From Callorhinus ursinus (Eukaryota > Chordata > Mammalia > Carnivora > Otariidae): a stretch of DNA of 64,000 nt. The DNA lies in the NCBI RefSeq assembly GCF_003265705.1, contig NW_020312935.1:4824386-4888385 (forward strand). The letters run 5' to 3'. The notes under the pieces were generated by a model. It saw nothing but the letters and a program-made list of their open reading frames with translations, had not been told where the DNA came from and did no database searches. Of this stretch, positions 11,116-33,463 are shown one piece after another (positions within the stretch are counted from its first letter, which is position 1; each line of letters begins with the position of its first letter). The translations under genes were made by a program, and so were the position numbers.

Positions 11116-12728
11116 ATGGGAGCCGGGCTGCTACTGGGGACGCTGCTGGCGCGGACGCGTCACTGCTTGGGGCCGGCCCCACCGTGGGGAGGGGGAGCGG
11201 CGGCCGACAGCGCCCGGGCCTGCAGTTCTGCGCCCGCCCGGGACGGCCTCGAGGGCCCGGCGCGCCGGCGGTCCTACTGGCGCTACGTGCGGCGTCTGGT
11301 GCGGGGCGCGCCCGAGCCGCCGTACCCGCGCGTGTGCCAGGTCGGGGACCCGGCGCTGCGGGCCGTGGCGGCCCCGGTGGACCCGGCGCAGCTGGCGGGG
11401 CCCGAACTGCAGAAGCTGGTGCAGAGGTTGGTGCAGGTGATGCGAAGCCGACGCTGCGTGGGCCTGAGCGCTCCGCAGCTCGGGGTGCCGCTGCAGGTGC
11501 TGGCTTTAGAGTTCCCCGAGGCGCTCTTCCGCGCCTGCGCGCCGCCCCTGCGCGAGGCCCGCCAGATGGAGCCCTTCCCCCTGCGCGTGTTCGTGAACCC
11601 CCGCCTGCGGGTGCTAGACAGCCGCCTGGTCACCTTCCCTGAGGGCTGCGAGAGCGTCGCGGGCTTCCTGGCCTGCGTGCCCCGCTTCCAGGCCGTGCAG
11701 ATCACAGGTGCGGGGGGTCGGGGGGGGTCGGTGGCTTTGGGGAGGTTGGGTAAACACGTGCGTCTCTTCCCCCCGCCCATGGAGGCGGCGACCTCGGGTC
11801 CCATGAAACAGTTTTTGCAAAGCTCCAGTAAAGCGCAGACTTGTGAAAGTGTAGGCTCAGGGAAGCCTCCGGGCAAAACTCTGGAGTGGACGTGATTCAA
11901 GACTGACCGATTGGGATGGGGATGGCGGCCAGTGACAGCAGAGACAGCTCCTCGGGGTCGTGGTTTGGGCTGGGAACGTGGCCTATTTCCGATGTTGCCG
12001 CACTCCAGGTCCTCTGCTCTGTGCCCTCTCCCTCGCTGTCTCCCACACATACATTCTACCCAATTGGAGCCATCGTGGTGGAATGGGAGAAGTGGCACGC
12101 AGCTTTGCCCAGCCCAGGGTGATAAGCCACAGGATGTTTTGTGGAATCTGATTTGCTGGAGTTGGAATGATTGTTCCTCTTGAGTAGGCCACTTGGTCCA
12201 GGTCAGAAAGTAAATGGTACCCCTTTATTTTATAGTGTACCAAGTTGAAAGACTTTTAGGAATTGAAATAAATCAGCAGTATCTCAGAAATGGGAGGAAT
12301 GTTCAGAAATGAAGCACCTTAGGAAGATCATTTCTCATCTCAGCCCCATAGTAAGTCCAGCAACCTAATTGTCAGTGTTAGAACCACACTGAATACTTGG
12401 TAATGGGTAGAGTTGAGGCATCTTTTCTGGGAAGAATAGAGGCTGCTGCCTACATTCCCTTCTGATGTTGCCTCTTGTCAACAGGAAGAGCCAGAGGCAG
12501 GGAAAAGGTAAGGAGATTAAAAATGATGCAGTTAAGCATATCCTTACCCAGGCTGTAACTTACTTTGCAGGGCTGGACCCCAAAGGGGAGCAGGTGGTGT
12601 GGCAGGCGAGTGGATGGGCAGCACGTATCATCCAGCATGAGATGGACCACTTGCAGGGCTGCCTGTTCATTGACAAAATGGACAGCAAGACATTTACAAA
12701 CATCTACTGGATGGAGGTGAATGATTAA
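11116..12728 (+). CDS. PDF: PDF, mitochondrial peptide deformylase (complete)
   Basis: Metal-dependent hydrolase that removes the N-formyl group from initiator Met of mitochondrially made proteins. Two coding exons, 11116-11707 and 12571-12728, total 750 nt, giving 249 residues plus TAA; the junction splits a Gly codon (G|GG). The ATG has A at -3 and G at +4, and the first 40 residues are Arg/Ala/Leu-rich with few acids, as expected for a mitochondrial presequence. Catalytic motifs: motif I GLSAPQ at 116-121 (vertebrate form), motif II EGCES at 176-180 with metal-ligand Cys178, motif III HEMDH at 220-224. The C-terminus is [11 protein letters not shown]. It is slightly longer than the human protein (243 residues as I recall it), all of the difference being near the N-terminus. 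The gene starts inside the 3' end of the COG8 unit and converges on VPS4A. Confidence 0.97.
11708..12570 (+). other. PDF: PDF single intron
   Basis: Donor gtgcgg, acceptor taacttactttgcag. No mobile element or additional exon is recognised. Open frames in its GC-rich left end are not supported as genes. Confidence 0.8.
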
Positions 12729-15700
12729 AATTTTCCTGCTGCATCTGAGGATTCTGGAAATGAAAACACAAACACTTGGGATTTGAGCTGGGCATGGCTT
12801 GCCCATTTCCAACTTGATATTGGGCTGGCTCTGACAGAAAACAGTGAATTGCCAAACCAGGTTGGAGGAATATATCAAAAATGTTTGCCCTGAAATCATC
12901 CATGGACAAAATATTGCCAACGTGAAAAGAAAATGAACTCCCCCAAAGAGTAGACATTTCCTGATGATTTTGTATGGTAAAAAGTGGGGCAGATAACCAC
13001 TCCTGGTGGACATGATTTCATAGACCTGTATGATCTGTCCCAAAGCCAAGATTTGATAATGACATAGTCCCAAAATATCTGAAAGCTGTTTAAAAATGCA
13101 AGTTAAGACTACGGTTGACCATCTTCACCGAGTTCTTATTTTTACAAAGGGCTTGTGTGTCTTACCTGCAGAGTCCTTTGCCTTGGACAACAGTTTGCTT
13201 GTGTAAGTAAAACAGAACAGAATGGCCACAGTTCATGAAGTGTTTAATGAGAGTATTAACATAAATGAGTACCCGCACATTTTACCAAGTTCACAAGTTT
13301 TGGTCTCCACCTTCTGCCTTTAACAGATTTGGGGATGATTTTCCTGCAAAGATTTCTCAGGCAGCTGCTATTTGGCTCATTCTTTTTGGTGGAGCTCATG
13401 GATCAGGGCTAGGGGAGGGATGATAGTTGACGAAGCAATGAACCTCTTCCTGTCACAATTAGAAAAGAAAGAGAAAGCAAAACTTGTGCTTCCTGGTCAC
13501 CACACTTATTTTGGAAAAATAAATTAGCATCACCCTGGCCAATGATTAGCCTTAAGACACTGTCAGAGCTATTTGCAAGAGGTGAAGGAACTTGTTTCTC
13601 TAGATACTGGTCTTGCCTCATTTCTATGTTGAGTTTTGCAACATGGGTACTCTTACCAGAGTCCTCAAAATCCTAGTACCCGTGTAGTAAGTCCAGTAAG
13701 TTGCTTAGAAAAAACTTGTTTTAAACAGTAGTTAACTAAACGAACCCGGTATGGCTTTCTCTAAACAGGCCACCCTCTGGGGGCCTAAGAGGTCAAGCAA
13801 AAGGGAACTGGCTCTCTCTGCATTAAACTTTGGAAGGGAGTAAGAGCCGGCACTGCTCCAAGGTGAGGTTAGATACTCCGCCACTGGGAAAGTCTGTAGA
13901 AAACTCTCATTTACACTAAAAACATGGATCCTTATGAAAATGAGGATTCAGTGACCCTCCTTTCCCTTGGACAATGTTCAGAAGCTCCTGCAGGGTGGCT
14001 TCAGAATACTCAGAAGCTTCCTTACAGTGCTCTGAAGTTAACAGTCCTTACCGATGCCTTTGTAATGTAGATCAGTAACATTTGCCTGCAGCTTCCTGAC
14101 CTGGGGACCCAAGAGTACGTGGTTGCTCAGAGTGGACCTTGGAGAAAGCCTGAAACTATTACTGACAACATGAGGTTTACTACTGTAACCAAATCCACCA
14201 AGGAGGATTTGTGCAACTAGCTACTACAGCCCAAAGCAGCAATCTGCATTTCTTATAAAATCTCACCCACCTCAGGGAGATGTATCAGCCACAATAACCA
14301 CACATACAAATCAGCATCTTGAGCTAAGGAAAGTTTTAGAAGTCAACTACCGAAGTCAAAGCCAAGGTAAACAGAAGGTTTAGGCCAGAATTCCCAAGTA
14401 GGGAAGAGTGAATTTCAGAGTTAGCATTTAGGGGAGGAAATACATGGCTCTCCTCTGCACCTGTGAGCCATGTATAACATGGATGGTGAGGCATGCCATC
14501 AGTCTGAGGTGACCTCGGCCTCACATGTGAGTAGGACATCCATCACCCTGCATCCTGTCACCAGTGGTGGAGAGAAGAATGGAGAGGCGTAGCATCTGTG
14601 ATAGCCGTGACCAGAGCTATGAAGATGAACCACAGCAGCCCCAGTTTCTGTTAACCCCTGTGACTTGCCAAGGTGTCTGAGCAGTAGAAAGGAAGATTTT
14701 AAAAATAAAGCAAGGACCTTCTGATTCAAGTAAAGGTGACTGGAGGTAGAGTAAGAAAACACAAGTAGCTAAAATGAAGGGAGTACGAGTCGGGCAGTGT
14801 CCTGTGCCGGCTTCTAGTCCAGCATTCACCAACATTAACTGGTGGCTCAGGGCACCTAACTAAAGCGAGAGCCACGGGAACTCCTGAGTGACAAAGATGC
14901 CAGCCACGGATGCTGCCAAGGCGTCACCTGGTCAGGCCTGCTGAGGCACCTGGTATTGAGGCAGGGCTAACATACCCACACTGGAGAGGAGCATTTGGGC
15001 CCAAGCCTTCAAGGAACCAACAAAAGTTGGCTCAATTCAGCCATTCCTAACCAAATCAAAGACCACCATGGTGCAAGGCTACTGTGATCTAAGAGTTGGC
15101 CACATCATCAGTTCTGGACAATCTGGGTTTTAGTAAGACCTGGAGCAATAATCACAGCTTTTGGAGGGGAAGGGGAAGTAGACCAGCCAGATGGCAGGCC
15201 TTTTGTGTATTCCTATGCACACTATCAAGCAGCACAGCCTCCTACTCAGCATTTTTAGGGCTGCCAGGTCTAGAGCCTTGGGGGGGGGGCGGGGAGCGGG
15301 AGGGTGTCTCAAGATCAGGAGTCACAAATTCAAATGGCCACAGGAGCTAGGCAGGCAACCTGGAGGACTGAAGCAGTGCATGTGGAGATGGGTGAGCTGG
15401 AGAGAGTGTTCTGCTTCTGAGCAGGGCAGCCCCTCCTTGGCTGTGGCTGACAGGCTGCCTCATGGGGACGCAGGCCCAGCATTGCCTCATCTCCCAGAAG
15501 CCAGAAATCTGCATTTTCACATCAACTCTTGATTTTTCAATGTTGGCAGTAGACCAAACCAAACACAGCTGCAGGCCATGTCTGGGCCACAGGCCTCCCA
15601 ATCCGCAGGAAGAACTGTCCAGGTGCCACATGTGCAAGGCCCCGGGGGTGGGGGTGGGGTGTCTGGCCAGCCTGACTAGAGAACAGGCGTGGGACCTGCG

Positions 15701-16241
15701 GCAGGTTGGCAATACCCTCCTCTGATGAAGAGAAGAGTGTGGAGAGAAAACCAGGGGGTCTTTCTAATGGAAGCAAGCATGGCCTTCAAGGAGCCCAGAT
15801 AAGAATCAAAGATGAGATCACTCAGGTGGCTCAAGAGGGAAAAGGATTTATTAGCCCATTTCCAGGGCAGGGAGCCAGGGGCAGTGGCAGGGTTCAGTGT
15901 TCCCACATTGAGAGGGAAGAAAACGCAGCAGTAAAACCCACCTGACTACCTTCACTCCTTCTGAGCTAGAGCTTTGTGCTCAAAAACCACCCTCTCCTCC
16001 TGCAGGGGGGACATATGGCCCGAGATGCTGACCTAGGAGGGTGGGAATGGCTTGGTTATACTCTTGGCCTTCACGGGCAGGGCTTGGGCTGGCACCCCAG
16101 GGCATCAGCCACTGTGTTCACAAGTAGTAAAATTCGGGTTAGAAGGGACAGGCGGAGGGAGCTGCAGGCCATCCTGAAGGTCTGCAGCAACCCCACAGTA
16201 CGGGCTGCTCCCACTCCTTGACGCTTCTGGGAGATCTGAAC
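12729..16241. other. PDF 3' UTR and PDF-VPS4A spacer
   Basis: Plus-strand AATAAA hexamers at 13518-13523 and 14704-14709 are candidate PDF ends. A minus-strand AATAAA at 15847-15852 is a possible distal VPS4A end. I recognise no other gene, SINE or LINE here, which makes it the largest repeat-poor non-coding stretch of the left half. Short open frames do not resemble known proteins. Confidence 0.5.
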
Positions 16242-16606
16242 TTTATTTATAAACAAGACAAAAATCCAAGCAGCATTAATTTAGGGGAACAAAGAAAGGT
16301 TTAAAAAAAAAAAAAAAAAACCCAAAAACCACAGAGGGGCAGGACAAGGAGTTGGTGAGCATCCAGAAGAGGAGGAGAGGAAGGAGGAAGGACCAGTACT
16401 CCACCCAGTGCTGAATGTGCTTGTGTCTCTGTGGCCAGGGAGGCCCTTCCTGCCTGCTCCCTGGCCGGCAGCCAGACAGCAGAGGGGACGCTGCAGTGAC
16501 GTGAAGACGAGCCCTGGAGCGCTGTCTGGCCACTGACTTGGGGAGTGCCGTGGATTTATTACCCCAATCGACCCCCCACCTTCACCGTCACCAAGTGAAG
16601 AAATTT
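16242..16606 (-). other. VPS4A: VPS4A 3' UTR with poly(A) signal
   Basis: Follows the VPS4A stop on the minus strand. An AATAAA at 16242-16247 (minus) is the nearest clear signal. An A18 tract (plus strand) lies at about 16303-16320. A longer form ending near 15847 cannot be excluded. Confidence 0.55.
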
Positions 16607-27026
<10,420 letters not shown>

Positions 27027-27030
<4 letters not shown>

Positions 27031-27035
27031 TTCAT
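27027..27035 (-). promoter_or_regulatory. VPS4A: Two-codon uORF overlapping the VPS4A start
   Basis: Minus strand reads ATGAAATGA: an upstream ATG-AAA-TGA whose stop shares ATGA with the VPS4A start codon (27028-27030). Both ATGs have G at -3. If transcription begins upstream, ribosomes could start at the first AUG and terminate on the main start. The sequence is certain; the regulatory role is inferred. Confidence 0.6.
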
Positions 27036-27663
27036 CTCCTGGGTCCGCCCCACACCCCGCGGCGCTGCTTGCGGCCTCAGTCCGGCCCCGGGGAGCCGAG
27101 CTGCTGGGTCGGGCGCGGGGAGCCCGGCGGCTTGGCGCTGGGCGCGGGCAGGGCTGCCGCTCGCAGCCGGAGCCGAGTCGGAGGGCGAGCGAGGAGCGCG
27201 GCCCAGAGCGGTCGGGCCCGAGCCGCGCGGCTGCCCCCCGGCGGCCACGGCTGGCACTGCAGACGCCGCTCCCCGCGGCCAAGGGGCGGCCCGCACTAGG
27301 GCCGCGCTGGGGCTGGGCAGAGGGCGAGTCAGGGGCGTGTTAGGGGCGGGGAGCCCAGCGAAGACGGGGTGGGGGCGGGGCGGGGCAGGGCGGGGCAGGG
27401 CGGGACGTGTGGGCGGGGGCGGGGCCAGAGGCCGGGCTGGCTAGAAACCTCAAGTCCTCGATCCCATTTCTAGTAAAATAGCTCCTGTAGGACAGCTTTT
27501 CTTGCACAGTAAACCTAATTCCCAGAGCTTTGGGTTTCTGATGTTTAATAGGGTATGCTAATAATTAGTAACTACCTTGTCTGGCTTTTGGGGGTAATAA
27601 ATGAGCTAGCTAATGTAAACACAGTGTACCCCACACTGGTGACTCAGTCTCTGTTAACAATTT

Positions 27664-27853
27664 AAAAAAAATTCTTTTTTGAGAGCGCGCGCGAGCACGA
27701 GCGGGGGGAGGCGCAGAGGGAGAGGGAGAATCTCAAGCAGGCTCTATGACCAGCGCAGAGCCAGACCGTGGGGCTGATCTCAGGACCCCAAGATCATGAC
27801 CTGAGCAGTAATCAAGAGTCAGGTGCTTAACCGACTAAGCCACCCAGGTGCCG
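27664..27853 (-). mobile_element. Can-SINE (minus)
   Basis: Reversed copy with a GC-rich 'gagagcgcgcgcgagcacgag' middle. TSD-like ctctgttaac at both ends. Confidence 0.9.
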
Positions 27854-27910
27854 CCTCTGTTAACTATTATGATGCTGGTGGCTGTCTAAAGTCAGTTTTA
27901 GTTTTTGTTT

Positions 27911-28108
27911 TAAGATTTGTTTGTTTATTTATTTATTAGAGAGAGAGAGCGCGAGCACAGGAGCAGGGACAGAGGGAGAGGGAGAAGCAGGCTCCCCTGC
28001 TGAGCAGAGAGCCCATGTGGGACTCGATTCTGCGGCTCCGGGATCTCCCTGGATCATGACCTGAGCGGAAGGCAGACACTGAACCAACTGAGCCACCTAG
28101 GCACCCCT
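27911..28108 (-). mobile_element. Can-SINE (minus)
   Basis: Reversed copy ending 'aactgagccacctaggcacccc'. Flanks are T-rich, so the TSD is unclear. Confidence 0.9.
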
Positions 28109-28167
28109 GTTTTTGTTTTTTAATATTAACCCTGCTACTTTTCTCTTTAGGAAAATGGTTTTCTTTT

Positions 28168-28275
28168 TTAAAGATTTTTTTTTTTTAAGTAATCTCTACA
28201 CCCAACATGGGGCTTGAACTTACAGCCCCAGATCAAGAGTCACATGTTCTACCAACTGAGCCAGCCAGGTGTCCC
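28168..28275 (-). mobile_element. Short tRNA-like SINE (minus)
   Basis: Short form: T tail, 'aagtaatctctacacccaacatggggc', head 'aactgagccagccaggtgtccc'. TSD aggaaaatggttttctt at about 28149-28165, one mismatch at 28276-28292. Confidence 0.9.
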
Positions 28276-28792
28276 AGGAAAGTGGTTTTCTTAAACCTCC
28301 AATGCTGGGGTCTTTAGCCCTGTGAACTTCAGTATAGTACACCTGTGCTAGTTTCTGGGGATATAGCAATGATGAAAACAGCTCTAGGGCAATCTACAGT
28401 TTGAGAAGAAAGATGATGTTCATCAGGAAAGATGACATAATAAGCGTGTTGAGGCCCATGTGTGAAAATCCATGTGCTATGTGGGGTCCAACAGGCACCC
28501 TGCCCAAGATAGGTGGTCAGCCAAGGCTCCCATTTAAGCAGAGGTTTGAGGGATGAGGCAGGAGAAAGAATACTCCAGGTTGATAAAACAGCCTGTAGAA
28601 AGGTCCTGAGGCCCTATGGAGGCCACTGGTGGAATTTAAGAGACTGAAAGAAGGCTCAGAGAGGCTGAGAGCAGAAAGAAAGTCCAAGTCTGATGTAAAC
28701 TGATGTGGGGGAGTTGGTCAAGGCCAGGGCATTTGGCTACGGTAGAGATTTGGGGTTTTATCCTGAGAACAGTGGGAAACTGTTTTTTGTTT

Positions 28793-28934
28793 GTTTTTAA
28801 AGATTTTATTTATTAGAGTATGAGCGGCAGACGGATGGGGGGAAGGAGCCAAAGGGAAGCGGACTCCCTGACGATCATGACCTGAGCCGAAACCAAGAGT
28901 CGGACACTTACCCAACTGAGCCACCCAGGCGCAC
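28793..28934 (-). mobile_element. Can-SINE (minus), internally deleted
   Basis: Reversed copy about 50 bp shorter than its neighbours because part of the middle ('gagccc...cgggac' segment) is missing. Head 'aactgagccacccaggcgcacc'. Confidence 0.88.
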
Positions 28935-29777
28935 CTGTTGTTGTTGTTTTTGATAGGTGACTCTAGCCCTACTATGCAGAACAGCTTGCAGGGACGGGGT
29001 GGCTACTGCAGGCAAAGCTATTGCTGTAGTCCGGAAGAATGAGGGGAGCCTGCACCAGGGGCAGGGTCACGGAGAGACATATACAGAATGAGAGGTTTGG
29101 GAAAACAAATCATAAGCACATGGAAATGTTTTAGATTTGGGGTATGGTGAGGGCGGGAAGGGAAAGAGGTGACTCCTGGGCTATGGCTTCAGGACCTGGA
29201 CAGATGAGTTGGGGAATACTGAACAGAGACCAGGTTTGGGGGCTGGAGGAGTGAGGAAGATCGCGAATTTGAGGTGCCTTTGAATCATCAAGTTTCAGTT
29301 AGATGTGTTTGGAAGTCAGAATAAAGATGAGGCCAGAGATACAGAGCTAAGAGACATCTGGGTATAGGTGGCAATGAGATCTCCTAGGGCAGAGCAGAGT
29401 GCAGGCTGAGGTGAGGGGACAGCCTAGGACAGAGCTTGGAAGTTTGTTGGCTGACGAGAGGAGGATGAGCCTGCCAAAGAAGCTCAGAAAGACAGCTGGA
29501 GAGGGAGGAGAGCCACAAGAGCGTTTTGGGAGTCAGGGAAGGAGAGCTGAGGAGGAGAGGTGCGCACTGTATCTGATGCCGCTGAGGAGGCAAACAGTAA
29601 TATGCAGACACCACCACCTCAGCCAGAGATGCTCCAGACATGTGATGGAGCCCCGCAGTGGGCTGGCTGAGAGGGGTTCACGAGGAGGCACAACTCCTTC
29701 AAGAAGTTTGGGGAAAAGAAAGGGAGGTCTAGAGCATTAGCTGCAGGAGTTGAGGGGTCCAGGAAGGAATCTGTGAT

Positions 29778-30181
29778 TTTTTTTTATTTAAGATTTTACT
29801 TATTTATGGGCGCCTGGGTGGCTCAGTTGGTTAAGCAACTGCCTTCAGCTCAGGTCATGATCCTGGAGTCCCGGGATCGAGTCCCACATCAGGCTCCCTG
29901 CTCAGCGGGGGGTCTGCTTCTCCCTCTGACCCTCTTCCCTCTCATGCTATCTCTCATTCTCTCTCTCAAATAAATAAGTAAAATCTTTATAAAAAAAGAT
30001 TTTACTTATTTATTTGACAGAGAGAGACACAGCGAGAGAGGGAACACAAGCAGGGGGAGTGGGAGAAGGAGAAGCAGGCTTCCCGCTGAGCAGAGAGCCC
30101 GATCCGGGGCTCGATCCCAGGACCCTGGGATCATGACCTGAGCTGAAGGCAGACGCTTAACGACTGAGCCACCAGGCGCCC
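29778..30181 (-). mobile_element. Can-SINE (minus), split by a second SINE
   Basis: Outer copy: T tail at 29778-29807, body resumes 29997-30181. Outer TSD ctgtgat at 29771-29777 and 30182-30188. Confidence 0.93.
29808..29996 (+). mobile_element. Can-SINE (plus), nested
   Basis: Inserted in the tail of the outer minus copy. TSD agattttacttatttat at 29791-29807 and 29997-30013 is identical and made of outer-SINE sequence. Confidence 0.96.
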
Positions 30182-30428
30182 CTGTGATGGGTTTTAATGG
30201 GAGAAGAGTTGAACATGTTTAAAAACCCAATAGAAAGGATCTAGTTGAGGAGGCTAATGAACGTGAATGGGATCCAAGCAGAGGTAAGAGGCTTTAGACA
30301 TTGTAGTTGGAGGGAAGAAGACAGACAGATGCCTACCTAGGTGAGCCGGAAGGTAACGAGAAGTTGGGAGAGTACCTTTGGGTGGCTGCTGTTTTCTCAG
30401 TGAAATTAGGAGGAAACAGAATCTGCTG

Positions 30429-30429
30429 G

Positions 30430-30474
<45 letters not shown>
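30429..30474. repeat. (GA)n microsatellite
   Basis: About 22 perfect GA units. Confidence 0.98.
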
Positions 30475-30479
<5 letters not shown>

Positions 30480-31448
30480 AGGCCTGGGGTTTGAGGAGAG
30501 TAAAGATGGTTTGAAATCCTTTCAAGTGACCCCCAAAATGAGCAGTGTTAGGGGCACACCTGGTAAAGGTTGGCAGCCTCTCTAAATGAGTAGAGGTCCC
30601 AATCTGCCTTGAGCTTTCCTCTCCAGGACTCAGCTACTCAGCGAGACGCGGGACGATAGCTGGGTTCATCCGGGTGGCCGCTAGGTAGGCAGAGCAGCAG
30701 GGAATCCACAGGTTTGGGCAAGCGTGCGGCTGCAGTGGGGGCCTATGGAAACGGGGCTGGGTGAGGTGGGAGACGAATAAGGAGAAGGTAAAAGAGCCCA
30801 TGGACTAATTGAGGACCCAAAAGTTTGAAGGAGCACGCTGGAGAGGGACGCTTCCGTTCCTGGTTTCAGAAATGGCTCTGTTCCAGCAATAAGAGTCTAG
30901 GGGGCGACTGTGGGAGTAGGAGTATGGCTGAGCTGGAGCCGAAGGGCCATTGTTCACACACGTCATACACAAGGAGGTTGAAGAACCAAAAGGCTGAGCA
31001 AGGTGCTGAGTGTGCCTGTGGACACTGCAGGCAGGATAGTGGCTGCAGTGGCTGCAGTGGTGGGACAGGGCTGCGACGAGCCTGGGTGAGACAGGGAGAC
31101 ACACACATGGGACGAGTCGTGGCTTCTCAGCTTCCACCCCAAACACTGCGCTTTCAGACACTAACGGAGCTGTGTGGGGTGGGGAGGCTCGTATGTACTG
31201 CTAGGCATGTGGCATCGGCGCTGTCCATCATTGAGAGGGCCGGGACGGGTCTTTCCCAGGGCTTGATAGAGGTTCACTTAATATTTGCTGGCAGTGTTAA
31301 TAATGAATTCATCCATAAGTAGTAAGTGAGCAAATAAAAGAGAGGGCCCCTAACTGGTGGCTGAGAGTGAGGCCGAGTCGAGAGCCGATTAAACCCACAC
31401 ACTGGCTGGGCTGTACGAGTTGGAAGACCCTGCAGTTAAGGAGGGCTG

Positions 31449-31835
31449 GGTTAGTCCGCTAGGGCTGTCATCACAGAAGCGGGGGCGCTGACACAATAGA
31501 AATTGTCTCCACAGTTCTGGAGGCTGGAAGTCCAAGATCAAGGTGTTAGCAGGGTTCGTTTCTTCTGAGGCCTCTTGGCTTACAGAGGGCCATGCTTTTG
31601 CTGTGTCCTAGCCGGGTCTTTCCTGTGTGCGCATGCACCCCTTATCTCTGTCCAAGCTGCCCTTTTTTTTCCCAAGGACACCAGTCAGATTGGCCAAGGG
31701 CCCACCCTAATGGCCTCATTGTAACTGAATTGCCTCTTTAAAGGCCCTATCTCCAAATACAGTCACCTTCTGAGATGTGGGAGGGTTGGGCTTGGCCTGT
31801 GAATTTGGTGGGGCACAATTCAGCACATAACAAGG
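31449..31835. repeat. Old interspersed repeat, family not assigned
   Basis: Reads 'ttagtccgctagggctgtcatcacag', 'acagttctggaggctggaagtccaagatcaaggtg', 'cctccaaatac'-type text and a closing 'cagcacataac'. It is a familiar mammalian medium-reiteration repeat, but I cannot name the family with certainty. Confidence 0.5.
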
Positions 31836-32865
31836 GCTGGGTTTGAGATCCCCTGGCTGTGTCCACCGGCTCTTTGTTCTGCTTATTCAGCTTTCTTGGG
31901 ACTCTTGGCTTAGCTTCTGTCTTTGGTGAGCCGTCAGTACAGACATCGGCCCTGCTGACAAAGCACAGCTTCCCAGAGGAAGCTCCCCGTCCTGGAGAGA
32001 AGCTCTATACTGAGCATTTGCTTCTGGTGGCAGGAAATGGGGATCTCTTCCCCACCTCACTTGGTTGCCCATTGCTGACTCTCTCCTCGGAGGATAGCTT
32101 GAAACCAGACTCTGAGAAGCCCTTAGTTCTGCAGTCGTGTTGCCATTGCTGGCAGTGCATGGGGGGGGGGGGTTCAGTGGAGGGGAGAAAGGGGCAATAA
32201 AGGCACTAAATATGATTTGTGGGCTAGCACATGGAGCATGCTTAGGCTTCGTAAATCCAAATCAGATCAAGAACTTCATATTCTAACTTTCTCACTAGAG
32301 TAGAAATCAGATTCTCAGCTCCCACACATTGGAGCGCCCACGCTTCAGGTAGAAAGTCATTGAATTGCAGCTACACGGTTCCATTTGTGCCTTCCTTCGC
32401 GCACCGCACTTTCCCAGATTGGATTCAGCTGATGCTGGCAGTGTGGCGTGTGTCGTGAACCTGCGCTTGGACCAGTGAGTCAATTCTGCTTAGCCAATAC
32501 AACCCAGTAAAATCAGACTGTACAAATGCCAGCATTCTAGGGCTCCTGCCAAGGAGTGGGTTCTTAACAATTTTGTTAAGGAAGTGGGGGCCAAGAAGAG
32601 TGTGGAAGAAGAGCAACAAAAACTAAGTTCAGGTGAGTAACAGTTTGGAGAGGTAGGGCCAGGGTGAAATCTCATGCAAAGTGACTGACACCTGAATGCA
32701 TGGAGCACTGATGATTCCTGATATGATTCCTGAGAAACCATCTCCCCTCCTCCGTGTCACTCAAAGTATAATAAAGCTCAGATGGACCCAGTGATTAAGC
32801 TCCTGTCGGTGAAAGTCAGTGGTGGAACTAGAACCCAAACTAGGTTTTTAAGAGTTTGGAGTTGC

Positions 32866-33045
32866 GGGCGCCTGGGTGGCTCAGTTGGTTGGGCGACTGC
32901 CTTCGGCTCAGGTCATGATCCTGGAGTCCCGGGATCGAGTCCCACGTCGGGCTCCCTGCTCAGCGGGGAGTCTGCTTCTCCCTCTGACCCCTTCCCTCTC
33001 GTGCTCTCTCTCTCTCATTCTCTCTCTCTCGAATAAATAAAAAAA
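32866..33045 (+). mobile_element. Can-SINE (plus)
   Basis: Head 'gggcgcctgggtggctcagttggttgggcgactgcc'. TSD aagagtttggagttgc at 32850-32865 and 33046-33061, a perfect 16 bp, suggesting a young insertion. Confidence 0.97.
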
Positions 33046-33457
33046 AAGAGTTTGGAGTTGCCCTACATCTGCTTAAAAATGACACCAGAAGAGACGAACG
33101 CCACATGTGGTACTGGATGAGATCCTGTGCCAGAAGAGAAAAGGAGACTTGCTGGGACGACTGGCATCACGTGAATGGGGTCTGTGGCTTGGGTGATAGT
33201 GTTGGGCCGGGGTTCACTTCCCGGTGGGGGTAGGGCTGAACGGTGGCAGTGCAGGAGAGCGTCGCTGTGTTTGGTGGGACACACTGAGGACTTAAGGGTG
33301 ATAGAGCAACATGTAAGAGAAAGACAGGAGGGGAAAATGGAACAAATGTAAACTTGGGTGAAGAGGAGATCTTTGTACTGCTCTTGAAATATTCAAAATG
33401 GTTTGAAACCATTTTAAGGTAAAAATAAAAGAAAAAATACAAGTCTAAAAGCATTTT

Positions 33458-33463
33458 TTTATT
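33458..33463 (-). terminator. SNTB2: Candidate SNTB2 poly(A) signal with overlapping PUF site
   Basis: Minus-strand AATAAA at 33458-33463 overlaps a Pumilio-type TGTAAATA at 33460-33467. It sits about 7.4 kb after the SNTB2 stop, which fits the long 3' UTR known for this gene. Other hexamers could also be used. Confidence 0.5.

Larger units (their letters stand above)
10560..11760. other. CpG island over COG8 last exon and PDF exon 1
   Basis: Dense CpG from the COG8 C-terminal tail through PDF exon 1, read by eye. Limits are approximate. It explains the long spurious open frames on both strands. Confidence 0.7.
27431..33439. other. VPS4A-SNTB2 spacer
   Basis: Intergenic stretch of about 6 kb between the VPS4A promoter and the SNTB2 3' end, filled by Can-SINEs (27664-28934, 29777-30181, 32866-33045), L2-like sequence (about 28330-28700), a (GA)n run and an old repeat at 31449-31835. 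No supported gene. Confidence 0.7.

Noticed and set aside
11283..12098. 271-codon minus-strand open frame opposite PDF exon 1
   Set aside because: Antisense shadow of PDF coding sequence plus intron. No recognisable domain and no supporting signals.
12729..16241. Possible extra gene between PDF and VPS4A
   Set aside because: Short open frames on both strands have no recognisable domain, no consistent splice structure and no family resemblance. The stretch fits UTR plus spacer.
30429..30474. Regular short repeats as a possible CRISPR-like array
   Set aside because: It is a (GA)n microsatellite. There are no spacers, and the genome is mammalian.
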